Below, piece by piece: positions 7,454 to 13,671 of a stretch of 22,587 nucleotides of DNA (positions are counted from its first letter, which is position 1; each line of letters begins with the position of its first letter). The notes below the pieces were generated by a model that did not search any database, had not been told where the DNA came from, and worked only from the letters and a program-made list of their open reading frames with translations. The translations under genes were made by a program, and so were the position numbers. The stretch covers positions 1 to 22,587 of the forward strand of contig JADFPM010000011.1 of the NCBI GenBank assembly GCA_022562335.1. Reading direction: 5' to 3'. The DNA comes from Chloroflexota bacterium. Its GTDB lineage: Bacteria > Chloroflexota > Dehalococcoidia > Lucifugimonadales > UBA3495.

Positions 7454-8554
7454 TTAATCCCCCGGCCCGAATAACTGGGAGAACCCGGTGATCTCAACCC
7501 ATCCTTCCTCCGGCGTCTCTAATTCCAGCCGGGCCCCTTCCGAAGCAAAGGCCTTGCGCACGTAACCCAACCCGATGGTGCCTCCGGTATCTCCGCTGCC
7601 GGGGACGGACCCCAGGGACGTGACCCTTCCTATCACCTTGCCGTCTTTGACCAGTCCCATTCCCGCGGACGGCGCGGACCCAGGCGAAAAGCGCAGCGTG
7701 ACCAGGTGTTTCTGCACCTTCTCGTAGGTATCCAGCCGGGCGATGACCTCCTGGCCGATGTAGCAGCCCTTGGTGAAATCGATGGAACCGATCAGCCCGG
7801 CCTCCAGGGGGTTGTAGGGTTCGCCCATCTCGTGGCCATAGGCCGGCACCGCGTTTTCCACCCGAACGGTCTCATAAGCCTCGGTTCCCATGGCGGTGAC
7901 GCCGGTGTCCATCAGGTGGTTCCACAGGGCCGGAGCGTCTTGATTTGATAGCAACAGGGCGAATCCAGGCAGTGGGCCAAAGGGTTTATCGATCACCTGA
8001 ACGGCGAACCCGGCGATCTGGGCAGACACCACACCGTAAGGGCTGAGGCTTCCCAGGTCTATGCCGCCGGTTTGCTCCAGCCATGGCCGGCTGTTCGGCC
8101 CCAGCAGGTGCAGCATGGTGGCGCCGGTGGTGCGGTCCTCAACCTCCAGGTCTTCCATGATGGTGTATTTGTCCAGCCAATCGATGATGGATTGTTGGAG
8201 TTCGGGGCTGGTGATGATCAGGGTGTGATCGCCCATGTTGACCACGTGGATCAGGTCGAGGATCCGGCCCGAGCCGGTGGTCAATACCGTTGGCGCGCCC
8301 TGGCCCGGGGCAAGTTCGTCGACCTTATTGGTGGATAGTCGGTTCAACAGGTCGAGGGCGTCCGCGCCCGTGGCGTGGAGCCGGCCCACGTAGGATATGT
8401 CGTGGACGGCAACCCCGGTGGCCGCGGCCAGATACTCGTTGGATGGGGTGCTGATGGTGGCCGGCAATTCCCAGCCAAACCTTTCCCCCATTGTCCCATC
8501 GGCGCCACCGCTGGCGGCGGTGACTTCGTAAAGGGCGGAGCGTTGAAGAGCCAT
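7454..8554 (-). CDS. ygfZ: YgfZ/CAF17-type folate-binding Fe-S cluster assembly factor
   Basis: The protein has 366 residues, and AGAGG stands 6 nt before the ATG. It is related to the GcvT aminomethyltransferase fold, but the signature KGCYIGQEVIAR (262-273, Cys264) identifies the YgfZ/IBA57 branch, which uses tetrahydrofolate and the conserved Cys to help build or repair Fe-S clusters on selected enzymes. Supporting parts are HDISYVGRLHATGADALDLLNRL (split by the GcvT-like loop near residue 60) and the C-terminal beta-barrel from about residue 285. The gene directly follows an A-type Fe-S carrier gene. In bacteria and mitochondria these two act together, so the neighbourhood supports the role. 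A dimethylglycine/sarcosine-type GcvT relative is less likely. Confidence 0.88.
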   Translation of the reverse strand: MALQRSALYEVTAASGGADGTMGERFGWELPATISTPSNEYLAAATGVAVHDISYVGRLHATGADALDLLNRLSTNKVDELAPGQGAPTVLTTGSGRILDLIHVVNMGDHTLIITSPELQQSIIDWLDKYTIMEDLEVEDRTTGATMLHLLGPNSRPWLEQTGGIDLGSLSPYGVVSAQIAGFAVQVIDKPFGPLPGFALLLSNQDAPALWNHLMDTGVTAMGTEAYETVRVENAVPAYGHEMGEPYNPLEAGLIGSIDFTKGCYIGQEVIARLDTYEKVQKHLVTLRFSPGSAPSAGMGLVKDGKVIGRVTSLGSVPGSGDTGGTIGLGYVRKAFASEGARLELETPEEGWVEITGFSQLFGPGD

Positions 8555-8570
8555 GATGTCCTCTCAAACC

Positions 8571-8603
8571 AAAAGCGCCGCCATGCAATGATGCGGCGGC
8601 GCT
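8571..8603 (-). terminator. Hairpin with short T-run between iscA-like gene and ygfZ
   Basis: On the minus strand AGCGCCGCC pairs with GGCGGCGCT (9 bp, 12-nt loop) and is followed by TTTTGG. It lies about 36 bp after the stop of the Fe-S carrier gene and 17 bp before the ygfZ start. The T-run is short, so partial termination or mRNA-end protection with read-through into ygfZ is likely. Confidence 0.55.
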
Positions 8604-8638
8604 GAATCTGGCCGAATGGTTGCGGGGTTGATTGCCGG

Positions 8639-8995
8639 CTAGACGCTAAACGACGTGCCGCACCCGCAGGTTTTTTTGGCGTTGGGGTTTACGAAGACGA
8701 AGCCTTTGCCGTTGAGGCCGTCGGAGAACTCCAACTCGGTGCCGACAAGGAAGATGTAGCTCTTTTTGTCCACCATCACCTTGACGCCGTGTTGCTCCAC
8801 GATCTTATCGCTTTCCCTTTCCTCGCTGGTGATGGAAAGATCGTAGGTCAACCCGGAGCATCCGCCGCCTTTGACCGCGACGCGCACACCGACATCGCCT
8901 TCCAAACCATCTTTCTCGGCGAAATACTTGATCTTCTTAGCGGCCAATTCGCTGATCTTTACGCCTAGTTCCACACCGTCTTGGGTGATCGCCAT
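8639..8995 (-). CDS. erpA: A-type Fe-S cluster carrier (IscA/ErpA/HesB family)
   Basis: The protein has 118 residues. The start at 8995 is set by a near-perfect AAGGAGG five nt before the ATG; a longer frame upstream lacks this. The three cluster-ligating cysteines are in place: Cys46 in GGGCSGLTYD and Cys110/Cys112 in CGCGTSF. Such carriers take a cluster from a scaffold and hand it to apo-proteins. The slightly long N-terminus (about 12 residues before KISELAAKKI) is common in ErpA-like members, but IscA, ErpA and SufA cannot be separated with certainty. It is the first gene of a group with ygfZ and has its own promoter and leader hairpin. Confidence 0.93.
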   Translation of the reverse strand: MAITQDGVELGVKISELAAKKIKYFAEKDGLEGDVGVRVAVKGGGCSGLTYDLSITSEERESDKIVEQHGVKVMVDKKSYIFLVGTELEFSDGLNGKGFVFVNPNAKKTCGCGTSFSV

Positions 8996-9010
8996 GGTGT
9001 CCTCCTTGGG

Positions 9011-9036
9011 AAAAACAACGGGCGAAAGCATGCCCG
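9011..9036 (-). promoter_or_regulatory. Leader hairpin plus T-rich tract before the Fe-S carrier gene
   Basis: In the predicted 5' leader, minus-strand CGGGC (9036-9032) pairs with GCCCG (9023-9019) across an 8-nt loop. TTGTTTTT follows directly, then the Shine-Dalgarno sequence. It resembles a weak intrinsic terminator or attenuator placed inside the leader. The stem is only 5 bp, so chance is possible. Confidence 0.35.
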
Positions 9037-9054
9037 ATAAAGTCAGTAGCTTGT

Positions 9055-9084
9055 ATTTTAGGCTTGCCGGTTGTCGCTAGTCAA
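9055..9084 (-). promoter_or_regulatory. Sigma-70-type promoter of the Fe-S carrier gene
   Basis: Reading the minus strand, TTGACT (9084-9079) is separated by 18 bp from TAAAAT (9060-9055). Both hexamers match the housekeeping consensus at five of six bases. Transcription would begin near 9048, giving a leader of about 53 nt. This is the best promoter match in the window. Confidence 0.6.
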
Positions 9085-9120
9085 GGCGGCGCAGCTACGG
9101 GCATCGGGATATGGCCAAAG

Positions 9121-9205
9121 CCTCCCCTCCTTGAGAAGGAGGGGAGCAAGGGGAGGTCGCAGGTGGCGGGTGGGGACGACCCCCTATAGTCCCCCTTTAA
9201 AAGGG
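9121..9205. repeat. REP-like cluster of inverted repeats
   Basis: Three inverted repeats are packed in 85 bp. CTCCCCTCCTT/AAGGAGGGGAG (9122-9146) is a perfect 11-bp stem with a 3-nt loop. GGGGAC (9172-9177) pairs with GTCCCC (9189-9194). CCCTTT/AAAGGG (9193-9205) is a short palindrome. This composition is typical of dispersed intergenic elements (REP/MITE-like). It carries no gene. A search for other copies in the genome would decide. The rest of 8996-9315 holds only the promoter and leader of the Fe-S carrier gene. Confidence 0.55.
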
Positions 9206-9315
9206 TGACTGAGCACTCGCTATCCGGCGGATATCACGATTAATCCGCGCTACGCCATAAGTTGGTATGTGCCGGTTACCCGCCGCCACCCGTTGTCGAT
9301 GACTGTGAGTCGTTG

Positions 9316-10347
9316 CTACGCGAGTAAAGCCAGCAGGCTATCCACGTCCAGATGGCGATCCAATAGCCTGGCGAACTCGGTGATTTTGGCCAGGTTGCGG
9401 GGATGGGCCTGGCCGGCCAATGGGGCCAGCGCTTCGACGGTGTCCGACGTATTGCTGGAGACCACCATCAGCGGCACGTCCCGCTCCATGGCCTCCGTCT
9501 TTATGTACTCGGTGGGGTCCCCTCCCCCGGTCAATACCAGGCACCTGGTGCCCGCCAACAGGCTGGCCAACTGAATATCCGGCCTTTGGGAACGAACTAT
9601 GACTGCCTGGTTGTCGTAGCGGCCGTAGTATTCGGGGCCGGAGTCCATGATGTTGCCGCCGATGAGAAACTGCTCCACCCTTGCGTCGATGTTCACCGGT
9701 TCCTGCACCCAGCGCGCGCCCAGGGTCTCAGCCATCTGCCTCACGGTGGGGCTCTGCAGGATCCTGGATTCGGGGATCAGGCCGGCCACCGGAATGCCCG
9801 ATGAGCGAAGTTCGGCCAGAACGCCGTTTTTCGCTTCCTCCACCCGGTGCTTGGTGACAAAGGTCATGATTATACCGCCAAGGTTGGCGCCAAAGGGTTC
9901 CACCGTCTGCATCATCTCAGCGGCGGTGAGCCCGGTGGAGTGCCGAAAGAGGACGATGGCCTTGGCGCCGGCCATCTGTGCCAGCCGGGCGGCCGCGGCG
10001 GGGCTCAGCCCGGAATCAGTCTCCAGGTCAGGACCGTCCAGGATGATGCCGGTGGTGGACTGCTGTAAGGACTCAACGGCGGATAGGATAGATTGCCCCA
10101 TCGCTTCTGGCAAACTGGAAGATTGGCCGGAATCTGGGGGCAGAGGCTGGGTTGGCGGTGGGGCAGGCCAGTGGGACGGGGCCAATAGGACTTGTTGAAT
10201 GAACTCCAGGTTGGGGTCGTCACCGGTGGAGAAAGGTTTGTAGTAAGCCCCATGCTTGTCAGATTGGGCCAGCTTGACCAGCAAAGCGGCAGCCAGCGTG
10301 GTCTTGCCCGCGCCGGGCTGTTGAGAAAAGATTTGAAGTGTGCCCAC
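9316..10347 (-). CDS. BioD-like P-loop ATPase with C-terminal DRTGG domain
   Basis: The protein has 343 residues from a GTG at 10347 with AGAGGG six nt upstream. The N-terminal half resembles the dethiobiotin-synthetase-like domain found at the N-terminus of some phosphotransacetylases: P-loop PGAGKTT (11-17), a strand GIILDGPDL (about 99-107) and LFRHSTGLTAAEMM. The C-terminal third matches the DRTGG domain: a beta-rich part ending in CLVLTGGGDPTEYI, then VPLMVVSSNTSDTVEAL. The catalytic PTA domain is absent, so it is a stand-alone regulatory or ligand-sensing ATPase. Function is not established for this architecture. It is followed by a 284-bp gap and preceded by a pentapeptide-repeat gene on the same strand (66 bp apart). 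Confidence 0.82.
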   Translation of the reverse strand: MGTLQIFSQQPGAGKTTLAAALLVKLAQSDKHGAYYKPFSTGDDPNLEFIQQVLLAPSHWPAPPPTQPLPPDSGQSSSLPEAMGQSILSAVESLQQSTTGIILDGPDLETDSGLSPAAAARLAQMAGAKAIVLFRHSTGLTAAEMMQTVEPFGANLGGIIMTFVTKHRVEEAKNGVLAELRSSGIPVAGLIPESRILQSPTVRQMAETLGARWVQEPVNIDARVEQFLIGGNIMDSGPEYYGRYDNQAVIVRSQRPDIQLASLLAGTRCLVLTGGGDPTEYIKTEAMERDVPLMVVSSNTSDTVEALAPLAGQAHPRNLAKITEFARLLDRHLDVDSLLALLA

Positions 10348-10413
10348 CGTGTCCCTCTGTATGGACTCTCTATCAGGCGATAGGTGCTGTTCGGGGAATG
10401 CCGGGCCGGTGGA

Positions 10414-11115
10414 TCACTCCACCACGTCCCTGGGCCCGGTATTCTCAGGGTCGAATCCCTGGGGAAACAGGGTGGTTGAATCGTATTTGGCAAAGGCCAT
10501 ATCGGAGCGGTGCAGGCTGGCGCCGGAAAAGTTGGCGGCCCGCATATCGGCCGCGATCCACATGGAGTCCCGAATCATGGCCAGGCTGAAATCCGCTCCG
10601 TCCAACGATGTCCGGCTTAGATCGGCTCCGTTCATGTTGGCCGACCTGAGGGATGCTTGGGTAAGGTTGGCGTTTCGCAGGTCCGCCTCGATCATGGTTG
10701 CCTGGCCCAAGTCGGCCCCCGAAAGGTCCGCATTGATCAGCGCCGCCCGCACCAGCCGGGACCATCGGAAGGTGGCCTCTCGCAGGTCGGCGCGGTTGAG
10801 GTCGGCCCAATAAAGATTGGCGTTGGTGAAATTGGCCCTAAAGCAGGCGGCCCCGGCGATGGAGATGCCTGCCATATCGGCGTCGGTGAAATCGGCTTCG
10901 GTGAGGTCACCGCCGGCCAGGTTGGCCTTGGATAGTTTGGCGCCGGTGAGGTTGGCCCTCTTTAGATTGACGTCCTTGATCCTAGCGCCGCGCAGATCGA
11001 TGCCGGACAGGTCGGCCCCTTCCAGATCCAGCACGGTTTCCGGATGTATCTCCAACCATTGGACCAAAGCGTCCAACCCTTCCATCACAACCGACAGATG
11101 CTCTCGGTTAGCCAC
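10414..11115 (-). CDS. Pentapeptide-repeat protein
   Basis: The protein has 233 residues from a GTG at 11115 with GGGAG eight nt upstream. A short N-terminal helix region (HLSVVMEGLDALVQWLEIHP) leads into about 30 successive A(D/N)LXX-type pentapeptides from residue 30 to about 215, for example GADLSGIDLRGARIKDVNL. These fold as a right-handed square beta-helix. The N-terminal helical segment before the repeats and the tail TTLFPQGFDPE are common in cyanobacterial and Chloroflexota members. Known members range from gyrase-protecting DNA mimics (Qnr, MfpA) to proteins of unknown role. Nothing here points to gyrase protection in particular. Confidence 0.92.
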   Translation of the reverse strand: MANREHLSVVMEGLDALVQWLEIHPETVLDLEGADLSGIDLRGARIKDVNLKRANLTGAKLSKANLAGGDLTEADFTDADMAGISIAGAACFRANFTNANLYWADLNRADLREATFRWSRLVRAALINADLSGADLGQATMIEADLRNANLTQASLRSANMNGADLSRTSLDGADFSLAMIRDSMWIAADMRAANFSGASLHRSDMAFAKYDSTTLFPQGFDPENTGPRDVVE

Positions 11116-11166
11116 GATAAAACTCCCTGTGAAACTCCCCGTAAAACCGGGGCCGCAACATGAGAC

Positions 11167-11201
11167 GCAGCCCTGGGATTGGCTTCCCGGGCTGCTTTTT
11201 T
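11167..11201 (+). terminator. Strong intrinsic terminator on the plus strand without a plus-strand gene
   Basis: GCAGCCC (11167-11173) pairs with GGGCTGC (11189-11195), extended inside by GGGA/TCCC, and is followed by six T. A smaller hairpin CCCCG-TAAAAC-CGGGG (11137-11152) stands just upstream. Both flanking genes run on the minus strand, where the hairpin lacks a T-tract. It may end antisense transcription or a small plus-strand RNA. Confidence 0.55.
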
Positions 11202-11231
11202 AAGATCGCTGCCGTGTACGGGTAACGGCTG

Positions 11232-11528
11232 TTAACTATTGGCCGTCGCCTCATCGATCTCGAATATCTTTTCAGCGATGGTCATTTTCATTTCATTGAC
11301 TTTATTCAGGTCGGGGAACCCGCCGTCGGTTTTGCGGTCGAAGATCTTTTCCCCGTCAATCAGGACTTCCAGGCGGCCCTGACCCGCGGTGGTCAATTTC
11401 AAGCCCAGATCTCCGGCGTTTTGCGACCCCCAAAATTCCGTCGCCATCCACGAGGCGACCGCATAATATCCTCAAGAGACGCAATAGACGATCTCTACTT
11501 CTACCTTCCCGAATTCAGCGGCTGGCAT
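11232..11528 (-). CDS. SelW-like (Rdx family) selenoprotein with in-frame TGA = Sec19
   Basis: Read through one in-frame TGA (11474-11472), the frame gives 98 residues from an ATG at 11528 with GGGAG six nt upstream. The N-terminal strand KVEVEIVYC is followed by the redox motif C-V-S-U (Cys16 to Sec19) and GYY, matching the SelW/Rdx signature CxxU-GY. The C-terminal part carries the other family hallmark, GRLEVLIDGEKIFDRK with GGFPDLNKV (about 69-77). Proteins of this family have a thioredoxin-like fold and are thought to act in thiol redox. Without recoding, the first ATG after the TGA (11447) would yield a 71-codon fragment lacking the active site. A SECIS-like hairpin follows the TGA. Neighbours on the same strand show no obvious link. 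A nonsense mutation is the alternative, but the TGA falls exactly where the family has Sec or Cys. Confidence 0.88.
11440..11474 (-). promoter_or_regulatory. Candidate bacterial SECIS element with the Sec codon
   Basis: After the UGA (11474-11472) come 12 nt, then GUCGCC (11459-11454), an 8-nt loop UCGUGGAU, and GGCGAC (11445-11440): a perfect 6-bp stem whose loop contains Gs. Bacterial SECIS hairpins lie inside the reading frame shortly after the UGA and present a G-containing loop to SelB. Position and shape fit; SelB binding is inferred. Confidence 0.7.
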
Positions 11529-11559
11529 AGATATCTCCCGATGGCGGCGTTAGAAACTG

Positions 11560-11588
11560 AGTGTAATCAATGAGATATAGGATTGCAA
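11560..11588 (-). promoter_or_regulatory. Candidate promoter of the selenoprotein gene
   Basis: On the minus strand TTGCAA (11588-11583) is followed after 17 bp by TACACT (11565-11560), each matching the sigma-70 consensus at four of six bases. The start would fall near 11553, about 25 nt before the ATG. The match is moderate. Confidence 0.35.
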
Positions 11589-11626
11589 GGAGACCGGGAC
11601 GGACTCCGGCGAACGCTGCCGAGGCG

Positions 11627-11663
11627 CGTGTTGGGCCAATAGGATCATGGTTGACCCAACACG
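11627..11663. repeat. Perfect 9-bp inverted repeat, 19-bp spacer
   Basis: CGTGTTGGG (11627-11635) and CCCAACACG (11655-11663) are exact reverse complements. They lie between the end of the MaoC-like pair and the selenoprotein gene, both on the minus strand. There is no T-tract on the minus side, so it is either a mRNA-end stem or an operator. Confidence 0.5.
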
Positions 11664-11704
11664 TCTATATCACCGATGGAGGAGGACCGTGGTCGTGAAG
11701 GGAC

Positions 11705-12127
11705 CTAAGGTACGATGGCCGTGCCCTGGCCCACCGCGGTGGTGTCTTGGTTCTGGTTTTCACACACCAGATCGACCGATACCAGATTCCCTTTTTCCAC
11801 CGGCTCCATATGGACCACTTTGCCGCGAACGGTGATGGTGTCGCCGTCTTTGACCGGCCTCAGGAACTTGAGATTTACGGTTCCCGTGTGGTTGAAGACA
11901 TCTGGGCCGAAGAATTTGCGCAACGACTCGGCGGCGAAGGTCACCGACATCCGGCCCGAGGCCAAAACGTAGTCGGTTCCCAATTGGCGCTGGGCCAATT
12001 CGGGGCTGTTATGGATGTTCTCGCGTTCCAGGATGCCCACGCCTTCGAACTGGTCGATGCTCTTCTTGGTGATGGACTTGGTTACCGAGGGTATCTCCTG
12101 ATCTACCTCTATCCTTGTGGATTCCAT
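11705..12127 (-). CDS. MaoC-like hotdog dehydratase, catalytic-half homologue
   Basis: The protein has 140 residues; GAGGTGG stands 7 nt before the ATG at 12127, which lies inside the end of the upstream gene (19-bp overlap). It matches a single hotdog domain of the MaoC / (R)-specific enoyl-CoA hydratase group. The segment LERENIHNSPELA (33-45) aligns with the hydratase-2 active-site motif GDxNPxH: His39 is kept, but the Asp is Glu34 and the Asn-Pro is lost. The C-terminal strand region (TGTVNLKFLRPVKDGDTITVRG, from about residue 81, quoted here only for its start) is typical. It probably forms a heterodimer with the overlapping gene product, as HadA/HadB do in mycobacteria. Because of the altered motif, activity is uncertain. 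Confidence 0.78.
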   Translation of the reverse strand: MESTRIEVDQEIPSVTKSITKKSIDQFEGVGILERENIHNSPELAQRQLGTDYVLASGRMSVTFAAESLRKFFGPDVFNHTGTVNLKFLRPVKDGDTITVRGKVVHMEPVEKGNLVSVDLVCENQNQDTTAVGQGTAIVP

Positions 12128-12534
12128 TTCTTTCCCACCTCGTCTGGTTTCTTCATCTGGTAGGTTCGCAGCCGCTCTAAAAGTCTGCCGTCCTCGTCGG
12201 TGGCGGTTGCCTCTATGACCAGGTACGGTTTGTCCCGGCGCACGTACTTGTCGGCGATGCGGCCGGAAACCAAAATCTTCTTGCCGGGGATGGGCGGATT
12301 GAAAAACTCCACCTCATTGCCCGCGTTAACCCCGCCGGTGGTGTCGTAGTAAACCATGTTCAGGGCAGTGCCGTCGTGCTTCACCGCCAGCGTGGGGAAC
12401 GGCGCTTCCGGGTCTTCCACCGACTCCCGGAAATCGTCCAGCATCTGCTGGGTGAGGACGTACTCAAAAGAGCCCAATTCCTCCCCGATCACCAGATCGT
12501 CGTATTTTAGTTCTTTGGTGCCCTGGCTGAGCAT
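12109..12534 (-). CDS. MaoC-like hotdog protein, N-terminal-half (FAS1-like dehydratase) homologue
   Basis: The protein has 141 residues, and GGGAGGTGG stands just before the ATG. It resembles the N-terminal MaoC-like dehydratase domain: KYDDLVIGEELGSFEY at the start, a helix TQQMLDDFRES, and a C-terminal strand pair NEVEFFNPPIPGKKI and YLVIEATATDEDG. Like such halves in general, it lacks the hydratase His motif and usually serves as the substrate-binding partner. The 19-bp overlap with the next gene argues for a coupled, stoichiometric pair. A role in beta-hydroxyacyl-CoA or 3-hydroxyacyl-ACP dehydration is inferred from the family only. Confidence 0.78.
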   Translation of the reverse strand: MLSQGTKELKYDDLVIGEELGSFEYVLTQQMLDDFRESVEDPEAPFPTLAVKHDGTALNMVYYDTTGGVNAGNEVEFFNPPIPGKKILVSGRIADKYVRRDKPYLVIEATATDEDGRLLERLRTYQMKKPDEVGKKWNPQG

Positions 12535-12723
12535 AGGCCACCTCCCGTTTGGAATGGCGGGAACTCACCTGAGCGGCCCGCCTTATAAGTGGGATCCCGC
12601 TGCCTACTCCATATCATACCCCATCAATGCCCGTCAAACCTCTGGAGGCATGTCAACGGCGGACCCAGGCCCTGGGCAAGATGGCTGTTGCCTCCCCTTG
12701 TGGCCTAGGAATCGTGAATACCC

Positions 12724-12729
12724 TATAAT
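12724..12729 (+). promoter_or_regulatory. Candidate -10 (TATAAT) before the recF-upstream gene
   Basis: A perfect TATAAT lies about 51 bp before the ATG at 12781. The bases 17 bp upstream do not form a good -35 hexamer. The 246-bp gap 12535-12780 is divergent and should hold promoters for both directions; a TTGACG on the minus strand (12637-12632) may serve the MaoC pair. Confidence 0.4.
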
Positions 12730-12780
12730 GGGCCTCAAGACATCAACCCAACGCCGACCTCAAGGTCAAGCAGCCTTTTT

Positions 12781-13569
12781 ATGGACCTCACTTTTGAACG
12801 GGGTGACCCCCTACGGCCCAAGGGCCATGCCCTGGTTTACTTCCGGGTCTCCACTGAGCCGGACAAGGTCTACGCGACCTACGTCATAACCCTGCCTATC
12901 AAGGCCGACCTGGCTAAATACGTTCCCCCGTTCCTTGCTTCTTCTCTGGGTGGGTTGCCCCTGGATAATTTCACCGCCTTTGCCATGCCCCCCATGCCCG
13001 AACCGGTGGAAGGGCACGAGGAATTGGAGCGGTTGAGCCGGCTGAGGGATGACGACCTGGTTCACGCTTCGGATATGTTCTCCTACGACCTGCCGCGAAT
13101 GATGGAAGCGGTGACGGAGGCGGTGCAAGCCTACGCCCAGCTATGGGCCGACAGCACCAGCCAGGGCGTGGCAGCGCCGGGATTGGACACTGCGGAAGAG
13201 GCGACTCCCATCCCGGAGGCGGAGGACGACGATTCGTCGTACCAGGTCAACGACGTGCTTTTCAGCCTGATGAGCGAGAGCGACAAGCTTGCCGAGTTAT
13301 CCCGGTTCATGGGCAAGCTGCGTTTCGCCGTGGAGGGCAAAGACCAGGAAACAGCCGAAGAGGCTTGCCAGGAGATCACCACGTTGGCCAAGCATCTACC
13401 CGGCGAATTCCAGTTGGCGAACCTCCTGTCGGTGGCGAAAGATACCTCTCCCAAAAGTTCCAAACTGGCCCAGCTTTACCTGGAGCGGTGTTTCCGCTTG
13501 TCGGCGCAAGACTTCTCCAGCGTTCAAAACCTGGAAGCCGAGATACAGGACATCAGTTCCCAGGAGTAG
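12781..13569 (+). CDS. Conserved-looking protein of unknown function upstream of recF
   Basis: The protein has 262 residues and I do not recognise its family. The N-terminal part (1-90) looks like a compact beta-rich domain (GHALVYFRVSTEP, VYATYVITLPIKADLAKYVPPFLAS). Residues 100-125 are helical and rich in charge. An acidic linker (about 140-160, PEAEDDDSS) separates a fully helical C-terminal half (VNDVLFSLMSESDKLAELSR and onwards) resembling tandem helical hairpins. No signal peptide or membrane segment is present, so it is likely cytoplasmic. The ATG at 12781 has only a weak ribosome binding site. The gene ends 102 bp before recF on the same strand, so a shared transcript is possible. Confidence 0.75.
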   Translation: MDLTFERGDPLRPKGHALVYFRVSTEPDKVYATYVITLPIKADLAKYVPPFLASSLGGLPLDNFTAFAMPPMPEPVEGHEELERLSRLRDDDLVHASDMFSYDLPRMMEAVTEAVQAYAQLWADSTSQGVAAPGLDTAEEATPIPEAEDDDSSYQVNDVLFSLMSESDKLAELSRFMGKLRFAVEGKDQETAEEACQEITTLAKHLPGEFQLANLLSVAKDTSPKSSKLAQLYLERCFRLSAQDFSSVQNLEAEIQDISSQE

Positions 13570-13609
13570 CTGGCTCCCGCGCGGCTGATACAATATCTCC
13601 CGAACCTCC

Positions 13610-13635
13610 AGACGCGCCGGCCCGGCGCGCGGTCT
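13610..13635 (+). repeat. GC-rich hairpin in the spacer before recF
   Basis: GCGCC (13614-13618) pairs with GGCGC (13624-13628), and an outer AGAC (13610-13613) can pair with GTCT (13632-13635) with a bulge. No T-tract follows, so it is not an intrinsic terminator. Role unknown. Confidence 0.4.
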
Positions 13636-13671
13636 GAACCAGCCCTACGACTTCTCCCAAGCCTGAAGCCA

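Noticed and set aside
10448..10460. GGGTCGAATCCCT, resembling a tRNA T-arm
   Set aside because: It lies inside the 3' end of the pentapeptide-repeat gene, and no acceptor, D-arm or anticodon arm can be built around it.
11447..11528. The selenoprotein read as a pseudogene with a nonsense mutation
   Set aside because: The stop is TGA exactly at the position of Sec in SelW proteins, the rest of the frame is intact with both hallmarks, the ribosome binding site is good, and a SECIS-like hairpin follows.
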